Below are positions 44,641 through 56,003 of a DNA stretch of 64,000 nucleotides, one piece after another. Source of the DNA: Sipunculus nudus (Eukaryota; Annelida; Sipuncula; Golfingiida; Sipunculidae); assembly GCA_026874595.1 (NCBI GenBank), contig CM049316.1, positions 23,647,839-23,711,838 of the forward strand, given 5' to 3'. The notes below the pieces were generated by a model. It made no database searches. It saw only the letters and a list, made by a program, of their open reading frames with translations, and was not told the origin of the DNA. A program made the translations under genes and the position numbers. The stretch's first letter is position 1. Every line of letters begins with the position of its first letter.

Positions 44641-45690
44641 GAACACACCAAATGAAGATAAAACAAAGGTATTATATGACTTTGTCAAAAACAGTCTGCT
44701 TTCAAACGTGCAATACTACATACAGAGATCCTCAGCGGATAATTTACGTGCTGTAGTTAGCAGGTTTTAATGAGAAAATGAAATTTGCGCGGCGAAAACC
44801 ATCTTATGGAAGATTGTTAACAGTGAGATTCTTGGAGAGCAACCAAGCAGGGTAAACTCAGGCTCCAGAACAGCAAGAGAAGCTGTTGCAGCGTATATTG
44901 TATCTGCCTTTAAAAACTGGACAACACAAATGTCAGTCTCCGGAGTTTTCGCGCATGTGACCTTGAGCAATTGCCAAGGTTTGCACCTAAAAGATTGGAC
45001 ATGATAAATAAATTCGACCAGAGACTTAAGTTGGTAGAAGCGAGATCAGAGCAAACGTCTGATTTAGTTGCGGCCCATTGCGCAAAGGTGCAGGGACGCA
45101 AGTCACGAGCAGAAGAAGGTACGCTCAGGCCAGTCACTTCATAATACTAACAATGACTCCTCACCCAGGTTACTCAGTGACGTGTTAAAGGAGACCCTGG
45201 TCCAAGCCACAATCTTATAAATACGAATAAAATATCTGTGGAAAATAAAGTTAAGTGTCTGCCTGAAACTGACCTAGGGACAAACCGCACGGAAAACGAC
45301 GGTTTTCAGTTTCAGAAACACACAAAAAAAAAGACGGAGAAAAGACGACAGATCAGACGAAACAAGCCTATGGTGGACGGTAAGAAGGATCATGGCACGA
45401 TAAAAGGTGGTCAAAGAACTGTCAATCTCTTTGTGAATAGAGTTAGTAATTATGTAGATGGTAGTCAATTTGAAGGAATATATTCTTAATGGAGTAAATG
45501 TGCTGGGTATCGAGAAAAGTATCACATGATGATTCATTAATGAAATCGTATAAGATAAATGTAAGTGTTAATGATCTTGGTAAAATAATGGCTGAGGCAT
45601 TTTGGCCGACTGGAATCGGGTGCAGACAATTCTTTAAAAGGGGAAAGTACCCAGATAAGAAATCGGCTAATGAAAACCACCACTGATTTT
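44641..45690 (+). pseudogene. LINE ORF1 (decayed)
   Basis: Frame pieces in order: MNTPNEDKTKVLYDFVKNSL from ATG 44641; KTILWKIVNSEILGEQPSRV and NSGSRTAREAVAAYIVSAF (about 44800-44920); FRACDLEQLPRFAPKRLDMI and FDQRLKLVEARSEQTSDLV (about 44945-45070), the typical 'LPxFxPxxLD...L..RL..LE' linker into a coiled coil; MENKVKCLPETDLGTNRTEN then a basic KKKTEKRRQIRRNKPMVDGK and GGQRTVNLFVNRVSNYVDGS (45238-45470); INVSVNDLGKIMAEAFWPTG with IGCRQFFKRGKYP (45560-45655), the end of an RRM-like domain (K/V..V...D...... FWP.G(V/I)..R.F..). The protein would bind LINE RNA as in other ORF1s. Broken by several frameshifts. ORF2 follows after about 30 bp. Confidence 0.7.
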
Positions 45691-45725
45691 ATTGCTATGC
45701 TACCGAACAATCAGAAAAAAAAAAC

Positions 45726-46420
45726 TTGAAAAGGGTATCATATAACCAAACTGGTATAGTAAATGTTACGAAAAGGTATTATATCAAAACAATTATCGAT
45801 ACACATCGGGCAGATTTAATCATTTTACTGGAGACATGGTTGATTAAGGAACGAGAATCGTTTCTAGCTTTTATTCATGATAATTATGTTTATAGCTTGA
45901 GCAGGTATTGACAGTTCTAGATATACTTACTAGAAATATGGTCTACCATTGGAGGAGGGGGCATACTATGGAACCAATCACTATCTGCCTGTGTCTAGCC
46001 TGTAAACCTGGAGTCAAATCGCTTATGCCTAGTATATCTCAGACTGTCGGATGATTCTAGTGTTATATAAATCTGTATATACTTCTCATATGATTATTCA
46101 TATGTTCACAGACTAATGTTGATGAGGAATTTATTGAAACCTTAATTAAGCTTCAGCATGCACTCGAAAATTACAATGTGAATCCCATTGTTATTGATGG
46201 TGACTGTAATGAGGACTTATGCAGGCATAACCGTCAAACAAGGTACTTTAACAATTTCTGTTCTGATAACAAGCTATATTTTGTTTGTAAAAGCCCGCAG
46301 GCTCTGCCTGATCATACCTACAGGAATTGTTGTGGAGAGAGAACTTCCACTCATGATCACTTCAATTTCATATATCAATTTTCATGTAGGAATAACAGAT
46401 GACCCATCGAATGCCTCTAA
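45726..46420 (+). pseudogene. LINE ORF2, AP endonuclease region
   Basis: Pieces: YIKTIIDTHRADLIILLETWL (45785-45845), the E of the endonuclease ETWL box; GGGILWNQSLSACV and SNRLCLVYLRL (45952-46045) matching GG(G/C)AI.W...; NPIVIDGDCNEDLCRHNRQT and RYFNNFCSDNKLYFVC (46181-46290), the (I)xGDFNxD box with F changed to C; THDHFNFIY (46350), the SxxDHxxxS box. Catalytic E, D, N and D-H are thus all traceable, but frames change four times. Confidence 0.75.
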
Positions 46421-46499
46421 TAACAATCCGGTGCGTATGAAATGTGATTTTGATATAGATAAATATTTAAGAGTTAATTGTGATATGCCCCCAAAACGG

Positions 46500-46700
46500 G
46501 ATCAGTTAATGCCTCTAATAAGATTGACTGTTTTAATGTCTCTCAACAGGTTGACTGGTTTAATGCATCTGATTAGGTTGACTGGTTTAATGCCTCTGAT
46601 CAGATTGACTGGTTTAATGCATCTGATTAGGTTGACTGGTTTAATGCCTCTGATTAGGTTGACCGCTTTAATGCCTCTGATTGACTGCTTTAATGCCTCT
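46500..46700 (+). repeat. 27 bp minisatellite inside LINE ORF2
   Basis: About seven units of GGTTGACTGGTTTAATGCxT / CTGATTA. In the original ORF2 frame each unit reads (V)DWFNASD with a TAG in most units. In the frame now open it reads RLTGLMPLI repeatedly, which creates a 248-residue frame (46188-46934) that is not a gene. The expansion arose from LINE coding sequence. Confidence 0.9.
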
Positions 46701-46734
46701 GAGTGTACCATTCGGGGATACAAAAACACAATCG

Positions 46735-47660
46735 ATATAAATTCAGAAAAACATAATATTTCTATTGATATTATATCATGTCCCAACGATGCTTCTGATG
46801 TGTTCATCACTGACACATCAGAAGCATCTAGAGAAGCTTTATACAGAAATTGTTCAAAGTTGTGTGGATGCAAGTTACAAGCGGCTGCCATACCGAAAAC
46901 GCCATATAGGTCGGAGCAGGTAAAACCAGTTTGAGAACAGTCCTTGTTCTAGCATTGGCTATGGATACAGAATGGTCGCCCAAATTCAGGGCATGTGGCT
47001 GCTATTAGACGTAGGACCCACAAATAAGGGTATCGGATATTATATTGGAAATTATTTTGCTGATGCCGTTGGCTACGCGGACGATCTTACCCTCTTTATG
47101 TCCGACGCGTTGTTGGCTACAAAAAAATGGTTGACGAATTTGACATGTTTAAGAAAACAAAATGTGTTATTTTTAACAGGGTGTATCCAGCTAGACCAGA
47201 TAAGGTTGTATAAATGGTGTTCCTGTTGAATGGCATGACTCCATTCAGTACTTGGGTAATACAATAACTTTGAACTTGTCAGATAACAATGACGTCATCA
47301 GTAAAAGAGAAATTTATTGCAAGCTTCAACACCTTGATGGCCAATTTCGGATGTCTATCAAGCAAGGTTAAGAACAGGCTTTTTCACTCTTACTGTCATT
47401 CCATTTACGGTTGCCAAACCTGGCTGTTAAAGCGTAAGTCAATTGAATGATTGAGTACATCATATAAAATGGCTTTGATTCACCTATGGCAATTACATGG
47501 ATTAGCGGGCTATCCGCCTCTGATAGATACAATCAGCTCACGCTTTGTATACTTATTTCTGACCATTCAGAATGTTGCAGATGACTTTGTCAATTTCCAA
47601 AAAAGAACTCATTACACAGCAGTTAGTGTTCTGGGAGACAATTTACGGTATCTGTAAAGT
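46735..47660 (+). pseudogene. LINE ORF2, linker, reverse transcriptase and C-terminus
   Basis: After the minisatellite: DVFITDTSEASREALYRNC, AAAIPKTPYR (46795-46905); WIQNGRPNSGHVAAIRRRTH (46960-47020), the conserved W..NGRPxSG...R motif before the RT; then a jump, by internal deletion of most of the fingers and palm, into IGYYIGNYFADAVGYADDLTL (47030-47094), which includes the catalytic YADD box; then VPVEWHDSIQYLGNTITLNL and NDVISKREIYCKLQHLDGQF (47220-47340), GCQTWLLK (47410), and STSYKMALIHLWQLHGLAGYP ... LLGDNLRYL stop (47451-47657). CR1/L2-type LINE architecture. Too deleted to be active. Confidence 0.75.
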
Positions 47661-47896
47661 CAGATGCGCGACCATGGTGTAAAGCGCAACTTAAGAAATA
47701 TTAAAATCCTTTAGAGCCATCTGATAATGGTAACAATATCCATAAATACAGATTTACCTTCAGAGCTGATTGGATGCAATAATGGAATATGTACGATGTC
47801 AAATGCCTTGTAATTAGTGTAGACTGAATTTTTTCCCTTCTTTTTCTGTATTTCCATTCATTCCATATTATACTCTACTTCATTGTACGGATAAAG

Positions 47897-47898
<2 letters not shown>

Positions 47899-47941
<43 letters not shown>
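47899..47941. repeat. (TA)n microsatellite
   Basis: About 20 TA units, 240 bp beyond the end of the LINE ORF2. Confidence 0.95.
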
Positions 47942-47944
<3 letters not shown>

Positions 47945-49200
47945 CATTCATACATTAGCCGATGACCAATTGACCTGAACAGCTAACTGAAAAACCAGAA
48001 AATTCAATTAAAATTAGGCTTCTGTAATGAGAGAAATCAACACAATCTGGTTAACATTCACATGTATTTTGATGGTTATATCAATATCTATTTCCTGGGG
48101 ACTTGAATTCATTAGAGAATACAAGTATATTGCAGAATTTTGAAGCCTGGTTTAGGCGTCCTCGCTTTATCTGTTACCAGGGAGATGTTACGCTCCATAC
48201 TAAACCTGCTGCAACTGGAAGCTGTCAATCACCAACAGCCCAGAACTCGAGACATTTGGTCAGCAGGTACTAGATGGTCTTCTTAAGCACAAGTGGACAA
48301 TGGTTGCCAGATTGGCCACTCATTTACAGTTTCTCCTACTCTGTCACAGTAAGTGGCTCTATTATTCCATGATGTTCAGGGACAGGTCTGGGGCCCGCTG
48401 CCAGCTCAACAAAGGTCAACTATTGATGTTAAAACTATATAACATATTTAAAACTATATAACATAATGCTCAAGAGTGCAAAAATGCAGAAATAACGTCT
48501 CTCCGACGTTTAATCATGTAAAATAATGTCAAAGACGTGAGAACGTAACATATACTGAATTTATGCAATACATTACAGATACGGGTCTTTGCCAAATGAA
48601 GGGTTCATATTTCTTGTCCCGTCCCTTGTGAAGGGTTAGATGTATAAGAGGTCTAAAACGAATAATTCAAAACGCTCTTTGCAGTACGTGTTAAATGTAA
48701 CTGGTATGGTTGTAAATTCAGAGTTTGAGCTCTGAGCATGGTCTTGTATACAATCGTCAGATATTTTTGCGCCTAATGAACTTATTTGCATTAATCGCAC
48801 CACAAGCTGACGAGTCCGATAATAGAATCACCAAAGGTAGGCATTTGATGTTTATACTTTCTTCGATATTTCATTATGCTAAACGTAATGGCTGGGGGTG
48901 AAGAGAGAATGTCTACTATGCAAATACAACTTAAAACCTACTTATATATTTGCCTTAAAACTTAGTTCAGGAATGACCGAGATAAACAATGTTAAAATAT
49001 AGGACTCATTTCTTCGACCTATGCTCTTGTAAAATACTGCTGAGAGCCCTGAACTTTTAACACATACTGAATCACTTAAACCATCCTATAAAAACATGTT
49101 ATTTGGTATGTAAATATAATTAATGCTTCATAGTTCTCTCCCCCTCCATTGTTTTATATGACATGTATCACATGTGAACTAAATATTTCATAACGGTCTT
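47945..49200. other. no supported gene
   Basis: AT-rich. A 20 bp local duplication AAAACTATATAACATA.T at 48430-48465. The stretch 48120-48300 has mild coding character but no motif. Confidence 0.45.
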
Positions 49201-49214
49201 TGCACTGCATGTGA

Positions 49215-49600
49215 GTGTTTGTGCATTGATCGGTTCTAAATTCAGAATTTTAGAGGTAGGAAAATCATGCAAAGATGAACAACTAGCTCTACAGTCTATC
49301 AACTTTCCCATGCGTATAGGCATGATACTGTTCTTAGATAAGGCTCCACGACAATTCTACAACCGCTGGACCATTCAGGGCATCATCCAGAACGTCAAGA
49401 TTTATTACCGGCAGCGTCTTATGACCGTGTTCTAAGTAAGATGGATACCGCCAGCAGTGGTGAAGAGATCGCCCGTAGCGTAAATCTGTTGGATGCTTGT
49501 CGCTGGATTGCCGCCGCTTTCCAGGACTTCTACCGTTGAGAGATGCTTTGGTCACTGTGGCATCACTGTCCAAGCTGATGCCGATTCCCGTCATGACGGA
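49215..49600 (+). pseudogene. Tigger/pogo-type transposase C-terminal fragment
   Basis: FLDKAPRQFYNRWTIQGIIQ and NVKIYYRQRLMTVF (49330-49434) match the hallmark 'LPPNTTSxLQPxDQGIIQNxKxxYR' of DDE_1 transposases, with the terminal catalytic D replaced by T (WTIQGIIQ). Then MDTASSGEEIARS-like DNA (ATGGATACCGCCAGCAGTGG, 49441), NLLDACRWIAAAFQDF (49482-49530) and, one frame over, TSTVERCFGHCGITVQ (49528-49575), matching 'LDAxxxIxxAWxxVxxxTIxNCFRKxGF'. A stop and frame changes show it is dead. It may be a different copy from the 13.9 kb one, because each covers a different part. Confidence 0.8.
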
Positions 49601-49682
49601 TCGAAACCAGTGACGACGGGGATGATGTGCCCCACTCCTGGTTACTTTAGATCACCAAGGAAAGTGATATCTGTGCCGCTGT

Positions 49683-49784
49683 CATCACTGATGCCGAAAT
49701 ACGCTCTTTATACAGCGCTTTATACCTATCTATAGGCTTACTTCCTATATATCGTAAGCACTGTTTGTTTTGAACTCGTATCCT
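49683..49784 (-). repeat. repeat R, distal half
   Basis: The reverse complement (AGGATACGAGTTCAAAACAA, ACAGTGCTTACGATATATAG, GAAGTAAGCCTATAGATAGG, TATAAAGCGCTGTATAAAGAGCG) matches 38519-38605. The other half is at 52668-52720, on the far side of the inserted element. Confidence 0.75.
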
Positions 49785-52667
49785 GGGCCTATGTGATCGA
49801 AACTTTCGCAAATTTGCGATTGCAAGGGGATTTGCGGAAGGTTTGCGAAGGCTGGTGGAAAACCTCTCGCACGTCTCTCGCAATTTTGCGATTAATCAGC
49901 TGTTGCAAACACTCGTAACCCGCGTTTTATTGACTTTCGGGATACGCATGTATCATACACAGCAGGCAGGGATATGTTGAAAAGAGGTAAATGCATTAAT
50001 TGTTTGATCTTACGTCTCGATGGATCTTCTTGAACAGTTTTTCCTATATACATATATATGTTTATAGGCCCAGGACTTTCGGATGCACTATAATGAAAGA
50101 AGATGAAGGTAACAAAAAAGATATGTATATATTTAAGACTGAATTTCAGGTATCAAAGCAGCGGGCCTAAGAAAGTCCAGAAATTAAACGTTGCGCTTAT
50201 TCCCTGATGTTAAACTGGCATATCACGATTTTCTTTCTTAAAGGATAGGAGGGAGGGAAGAGGGAGGGGCGTTGAACCTAGGATCTCTTGCTGCGTTTTC
50301 CCACGTCGATCCAACGCATCCCTTAATTGCATGTTTCATATCATTAATCATTTTAACGTCTTGTAAACATCTGCAAAAGAAACTTTAAAATGTTTATTTA
50401 CACTCTCTCAAAATCATCATGCCTCATTGAGAGAAATTCGCTTTATATGTGGTATTTACCCTGTATGATATTAAATCCTCTCAACACGATTCATATGCGC
50501 ACATGCTTCAGTACATTGTTTGAATGTGTATCTTGTTTTTGTTATAATAAATATACATTTTTACATATGTTCTGATTATTGAGAATTATAACGTGTCCTT
50601 GTTAACAATGAACTCTTAGCTAACACACATGTACAGGGCGGAATACAAACAAGGACGCTGAAATCGCAAGGCACTGTAAGGGCTGCCATCTACCATCAGA
50701 TAAGTGTATCAACTAGACTTTATCTTAATTTTGGTGATACACATGCATTATAAATCTACTAATATTACAATTTGATATAACAGATTGACACAAAATGAAT
50801 AAAAAAAATAAGAAATTCCAAAAGTTCGTATATCTGTGTGTTAGACTTACAATACACCAGTAAATGAAAACAACATTGTACGTACTGAAAACAATTAATG
50901 AACTCTTTACAATGACATATGACATTTTATCAACACAGGCTGAAACTGCTTGGTAATGCAAGTGCTGCCATCTATAATGAGATAAGTGTATCAACTCCAT
51001 TTATCTCTAACCACTTATGAAGTAAATAAATAACATGAGACTCAAGGATTATTATATAACAGCCAAAATAGGTTGCAGATTTGTAAAGCAAATCTATTAC
51101 AATATAAATGTAGGAAACATACAATAAATAAATGTGAAAATATATCACCAGAAGTATGTTTTTAAATAATAATTTTTCAGTATGGAGTTCTTGTTATTGG
51201 ATAGTGATGTTTGCATGTAACCATTCAAAGCTATTTTTTTTAAACTATTTTTATTTATTACCTTTTTGTACAAATTGATTTCAGTTGATTTTTAACGCAT
51301 GTGCATCGCCAAGGTTAAGCACCACAAATTATCATGTTAAGTGGTGTTATGTTGATTATATGGTTCTATGGGCCGGAGGCCTTTATTCTTGAATAAACTA
51401 TTTATTATTATTATTATTATATATCATATGATTTTTTTAAAATATAGTAAACATTTTATTCATTAATATGTAGTGTAAGATTAACTTTCATAAATTGCAT
51501 TAATCTGTAAACTGTATAGATTCATGTCATACAAATTTGATAATTTACCAAGTTAAGTAATTTAAGTAATTTTCTGTTTTACACAAATGTGAACCTATCC
51601 GAAGTAAATAAACAGACATGTCTGCCATAGATATGCCGTAGACAAACTATTGACAAGTGCCAACATTAAACTTGAAACACTGATTTAATTGAAACCTCAC
51701 CATTCTTGTCTTTTGATCTTAATTAATTTTTTTGTGTGTGAATTCCTCTTAAGAATGAGATGGTCAATGGAACATTTTAATTTTACACTATTACTGTCTG
51801 TTATATGTTCAAATTCTCAAATAAATCATGCAGATAAACAGCGATAGAACCGATAGCAACGATGCAAACATAGGAGATAATTAATCAGCTAATTCAGCTC
51901 ACGGAATACTATTAATATATAATATAATAACGTATTTGATATAAATAATGTATGATATATATTATTTTATAAACCTATATTTATTTATTGACGAAATCAG
52001 TTCGAGACTTCCAATTAATAAATTTTCATTTAAAATTAGATCAATTTACTATATATAAAGGAGTAAATATTAGATATTTTCTTAAAATATGCATTTTTTA
52101 CTTACTATTGTAATCTCTGTTTAGATATTCAGAATTGTGTTTGCACAAATTAAGGATGCCGATATTGTAAGAAATATATGATATAAAATAATATATCATA
52201 TATGATAAAAAAAGTGTTTAGCCATATTGAATATATAATATATTGTGATCTTTGTTATTAAAACTTTATGAAATAGAAACAAATAAATATTTATGACCTT
52301 ATACAATAATTTTATTTAAGATTTTAAATAAACATTCTTACATATATTTATATGAATATTAAGTAATGTTTATATATATATATACATGGGATTATTTGAA
52401 AAGAGTTCACTAATATTAACCATTAAGGCGTGTGCTGGCATTAAAACATGGAGCATTAACCTGTTTCGGCTATCTTCAAAGCATGAACAGGGCCAAAGAG
52501 ACTGCGAGGACTGCTGCGAGAGGTTTTTTAAACTTGCAAAATTACGAGAGCCTTCGCCTTTTAGTGATTTTGCGAAAGTTTTGATCACATCCAAAGTCAG
52601 TCTGCGAGAGGTTTGCGAAAGCTTTTTGCTCGCAAATACCCTATCGAAACCTTTGATCACATAGGCC
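49785..52667. mobile_element. 2.9 kb TIR element inserted in repeat R
   Basis: Ends GGGCCTATGTGATCGAAACT and ...TATCGAAACCTTTGATCACATAGGCC are inverted. Inside each end are many TTTGCGA/TCGCAAA words (left 49803-49895: TTTCGCAAATTTGCGATTGC, CTCTCGCAATTTTGCGATTA; right 52500-52635: TGCGAGAGGTTT, TTTGCGAAAGC), that is, subterminal repeats as in hAT/CACTA-like elements. The middle is AT-rich and non-coding; an internal direct repeat (GCTGCCATCTACCATCAGATAAGTGTATCAACTAGACTTTATC at 50685, GCTGCCATCTATAATGAGATAAGTGTATCAACTCCATTTATC at 50965) and (TTA)n at 51400-51420 are present. Non-autonomous. A target duplication is not evident. Confidence 0.7.
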
Positions 52668-52725
52668 ATATGAGTCGCTACACCAGAGGGGAGCTATGTA
52701 TTTTGGACCAATCATATGATTGGCT
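52668..52725 (-). repeat. repeat R, proximal half
   Basis: ATATGAGTCGCTACACCAGAGGGGAGCTATGTATTTTGGACCAATCA is the reverse complement of the first half of the 38474 copy (TGATTGGACAAAAATACAG...TCTGGTGTAGC). CCAATCATATGATTGG is a palindrome with two CCAAT boxes. Confidence 0.75.
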
Positions 52726-53219
52726 GAAATGGTCACATGATTTATAGCAAAATAGCTGCGCCCTGTATCACGCCAGAGGTGGAAACGGTCGTCAAGGAAG
52801 AGTAAAGACCATTAAAGCTACGTGCATATCAGCGTCGTATAATAGCTATTTATTGACAAAGGAGGAATGCCTTATTTGAACGCCAACGGCAAGTGGTAAA
52901 TCGCTGTGTTTTGAGGACAATGCAGGTTCGTCTTGGGTCGCAGGACACCTGCTTGCAAACTAATCTGACGTAATTTCCATCACACGCTCAAACACAGGTG
53001 AAAATCAAATCATTTTGTTTCATGGCTGCTCGAAATCATACAAGAACTTCTTTTCAAAGACTTTTTTTCAAATTGGTCATTGGCAGTGATAAGGAACAAG
53101 CCAAACGACGTGCCATCAAATCAGTTTCCAAGAAGTAGCACAAGTACTGTGCACAAGTCACCCGAGTTCCAACACACCTACAAACTGTTCATCATGTACA
53201 TTTCCATCTACTCACGACT

Positions 53220-53507
53220 AAAGCCGCGTGTCCACTTGTACGAATGCGGTGCGTTTGCGGATACGTATGCGGATATTTTCTGTGTCCAGTTGGTACGTTT
53301 GTCAGTGCATTTCTAGGTCTTCCACTCTCTTTCACCTCTACAAAATGGCACGATTCCGCATGCGTTCCCGTACCCGAGGCTACGGCAAAAATCGTGTCCG
53401 TGTTCGCACCGCATAAATCGACACAGTCCTCCTTTTTTCCATTTGGGCGATTTTAGACGTATCCTTATATATCCGTACCGCATAAAAGGACACGCAGCTT
53501 TAGGTCA
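53220..53507. mobile_element. MITE, TIR TAAAGCxGCGTGTCC
   Basis: Starts TAAAGCCGCGTGTCCACTTGTACGAATGCGG and ends CCGTACCGCATAAAAGGACACGCAGCTTTA: about 25 bp TIRs. GCGGATACG/CGTATCCG words fill the interior. The inverted sister copy is 56421-56717. Frames 53228-53456 across it are artefacts. Confidence 0.75.
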
Positions 53508-53601
53508 CGAAAAAACTGATTTGAAAGAAACATTTTCTGTCGTTTTACGAGGAAGAATATTTAAATTGATATGCTCCCCCACAGCCAATCTGCAGGCAGT
53601 G

Positions 53602-53641
53602 TGAATTCCTTGATTTAAAGAAAGCGTTTGACACTATAGAC
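53602..53641 (+). pseudogene. LINE RT motif A scrap
   Basis: EFLDLKKAFDTID in one frame, then TGATTAAAA; no other RT motif follows. The sister scrap in the right arm (56257-56221, minus strand) reads ELLDL-stop-KAFDTID. Confidence 0.7.
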
Positions 53642-54039
53642 TGATTAAAAACATGGGTTTTTATTGTACTAGAACGGTTAGGATAAGAAACATTCTTTAT
53701 TAAGGGGTCCGACTCTGTCGAATACATGGGACTTTCCGAAAAATTGGCGAATATATATTAAATTTCAAGGACACTTGGGTACCTTTGTTTATATGAAAAA
53801 ACTTAACCATTACTCTTCAACACTATGTTTTAACTGCTCATAAATGATTACAATCAGAGGGGTGATATACTGAATGAAAAAAAAAAACAGGAACTTAATA
53901 ATAAGATGAAAGAAGTAAAGAAACAGAAAGCATCTTGTCTTAAAGTCAACCTCGCATACGTGACTTAGCCCTTAATAAACAAGGCCAGGAAAACTGATCA
54001 ATTCAAACATATTATATTCTCATATTACTTATACCTCAC

Positions 54040-54640
54040 CTGTAAGACCTGCAGAACATCGGGATGCCTGACGATGTCGCTTCAACCTAAACGTGACCGC
54101 TTGTTTGTCTTCACAGCAGACGAAACAAGATGATGTTATCTTGGACTTTTTTAGGGGTATTTAATTATTGTATTATTAAAAGCAGGTTTAAATGTTCTTG
54201 GACATTTGACCCTATAGTCCTCGCCCCGCCTTGTTTTCACAGGGATAAATTCATGCCCGTGCTATGATCTGAAACAGTTTTCCATGACAGACGATGGTAC
54301 ATTTACAGCTACAGAAGGCAAAACTGTAGTCCAGGTGACCCACGGACTCTCAGAGAGCTACAGACCTGACCACGTCCGGTGCCGGTGTGTTATAATTTAC
54401 GATAGCGAAACATACCCTTTGAAGATTTTAGAAATCGCAGTAAGTGATGTCAAGGTTGATTGCATGCACCGTACAGGAAAAAAAACCGTTACGACTGGCC
54501 GAATCCTCGCCAAGACATCAACTGGTACAATGAAGGTCAGATCGTTTTTAAGATACCCCCACCTAAATATATAACAAGCGAATTGATGATTCCAGTCAGA
54601 ATGAAATCACAATCCAGCCAGTTCCCATCATGAATGCGCA
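54040..54640 (+). pseudogene. C-terminal module of an unidentified multicopy protein (one frameshift)
   Basis: VIIYDSETYPLKILEIAVSD, VKVDCMHRTGKK (54390-54485), then after one base lost from a run of A (GGAAAAAAAACC) it continues NRYDWPNPRQDINWYNEGQI, VFKIPPPKYITSELMIPVRM (54490-54605). The pattern (Y)..PG/L.I......V.V.CM.R.G..NR..WP...D..WY....I...I.PP is one I recall at the C-terminal end of element-associated proteins in molluscs and cnidarians, probably a small SH3-like barrel; the name is unknown. Upstream, 54284-54390, MTDDGTFTATEGKTVVQVTH may belong to it. It lies in the 2.1 kb spacer between the long inverted arms. Confidence 0.5.
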
Positions 54641-54977
54641 CATGGTGCACGTCATAGTCATATTCATCTAACCGTTTAGGACCAATGACAGTTCTTTCAC
54701 AGATGTTTCCGAATTTTGCTCAGCTAGTTCTATATATATATATTACAGGAAATATATGTATACTACGACTGACACATTAAAAAGAGGTCCTGTTATTCTT
54801 GTTTGTGTTTGTCAAGTAAAACTAAATACAGGTTTAATTAAGCACTTTCATAATACTGAACACTGATGTTTTGATAACTTACCACTCCAATGCTGCATGA
54901 GCTTCATCTACTGCCACAAAAGCTACCCTTTCTTTAAATATCTTGCTGCCCAAGAAATTTTTCTCAAAGCTTCAGCC

Positions 54978-55460
54978 CAAAACACACTAACGCGCGGGTC
55001 AAACGTCACGCGTCAAATCTGGAAAAGGTCGCTCCACTCTATTTATCAATGACAAAACAGACTAACGCGCGCGTCAAGCGTCAGCTATGGCTCTTGGAGC
55101 GATTTTTGACGCATGATGCGCGCTTGCTGCGTGGGGATTCCTGATAATAACATATTTAAAGAGAGGGTTTCCCTCCCAAGCACTGGCATTTTATATTAAA
55201 CCGGGGTGAAACATTTGTTGTAATTCGTGTTGTAAAACGTGCAACAAGCAACACATATATAAATATCATTAAGAATAAGAGTTCTGTCATATTTAGAACG
55301 TGTGGTCACAAACAGATACATATTTGTATATATTTAATCCAATGCTGATTATCAAAACTAATATTCATACAAAGATAAATAAAAAGTACAATAAGTGCTT
55401 GGTTAATACAATACAATCTGACGCCTGTTATGCGCGTTGAAGCCGCGTTAGTGTTTTGAA
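54978..55460. mobile_element. possible ~480 bp MITE
   Basis: Left AAAACACACTAACGCGCGGGTCAAACG and right CGCGTTAGTGTTTTGAATT are inverted (AAAACACTAACGCG). A second internal ACAGACTAACGCGCGCGTCAAGCGTC at 55055 repeats the left end. CpG-rich at the termini and AT-rich inside. Confidence 0.5.
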
Positions 55461-56003
55461 TTAGTCGCGAGCCGCGCGCACGCATGACGGTTTCTTGTAG
55501 AGTATCTGGTGTCGTCAGAATTACTGCGTATGCACCTACTTCATAGCTGCAGCAAAAATAACATATACATTTCCTGAAATGCACTGTTTTCCGTACAAAC
55601 ATACTGTAATATTTTAGTTGTTGTATTAAAAATTTTTAATACATTTTCAGCAAATTATAAAAAAAAGGTAAATCACCGCATAACTTATTTCACTCTACAT
55701 AAGGTATCAGAATGATAATACAGCAATTTCACCAACAAGCCATTGCGTCATTAAATTTGATTTAGAACTAATAAGGATAATAGAAATATACAATAAAGTC
55801 ACCGCCGGCATTGTATTCAACAAACCTGGTACATCCTGTATGGCTTCATCAAAATTTTCGATGCTTAGGGTACACTAAGGCCGGATCACGGATCATTTGG
55901 TTGGGATGGGGGAGGGGGTTGCTGTTTAAATGTCATGCATACCGACAGTTGCAAGCAGACAATGCTTTCCACTGCCTTCTCTCAGTAGAATAAAACTTTC
56001 AGT

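Larger units (their letters stand above)
53184..53885. repeat. long inverted repeat, left arm (with RT scrap)
   Basis: Inverted copy of 56004-56755. Contains, in order: CTGTTCATCATGTACATTTC; the MITE at 53220-53507; CGTTTTACGAGGAAGAATAT, TTAAATTGATATGCTCCCCC, ACAGCCAATCTGCAGG; the RT motif A scrap EFLDLKKAFDTID (53602-53641); GGGGTCCGACTCTGTCGAAT; GAGGGGTGATATACTGAATG. Relative to the right arm it lacks about 75 bp just before the RT scrap. Confidence 0.85.

Noticed and set aside
46188-46934. 248-codon open frame, the longest on the + strand
   Set aside because: It runs out of frame through LINE endonuclease DNA and a 27 bp minisatellite; the true ancestral frame is different.
53228-53456. 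Arg/Cys-rich frames
   Set aside because: They translate the GCGGATACG words of the MITE; the inverted sister copy does not keep the frame.
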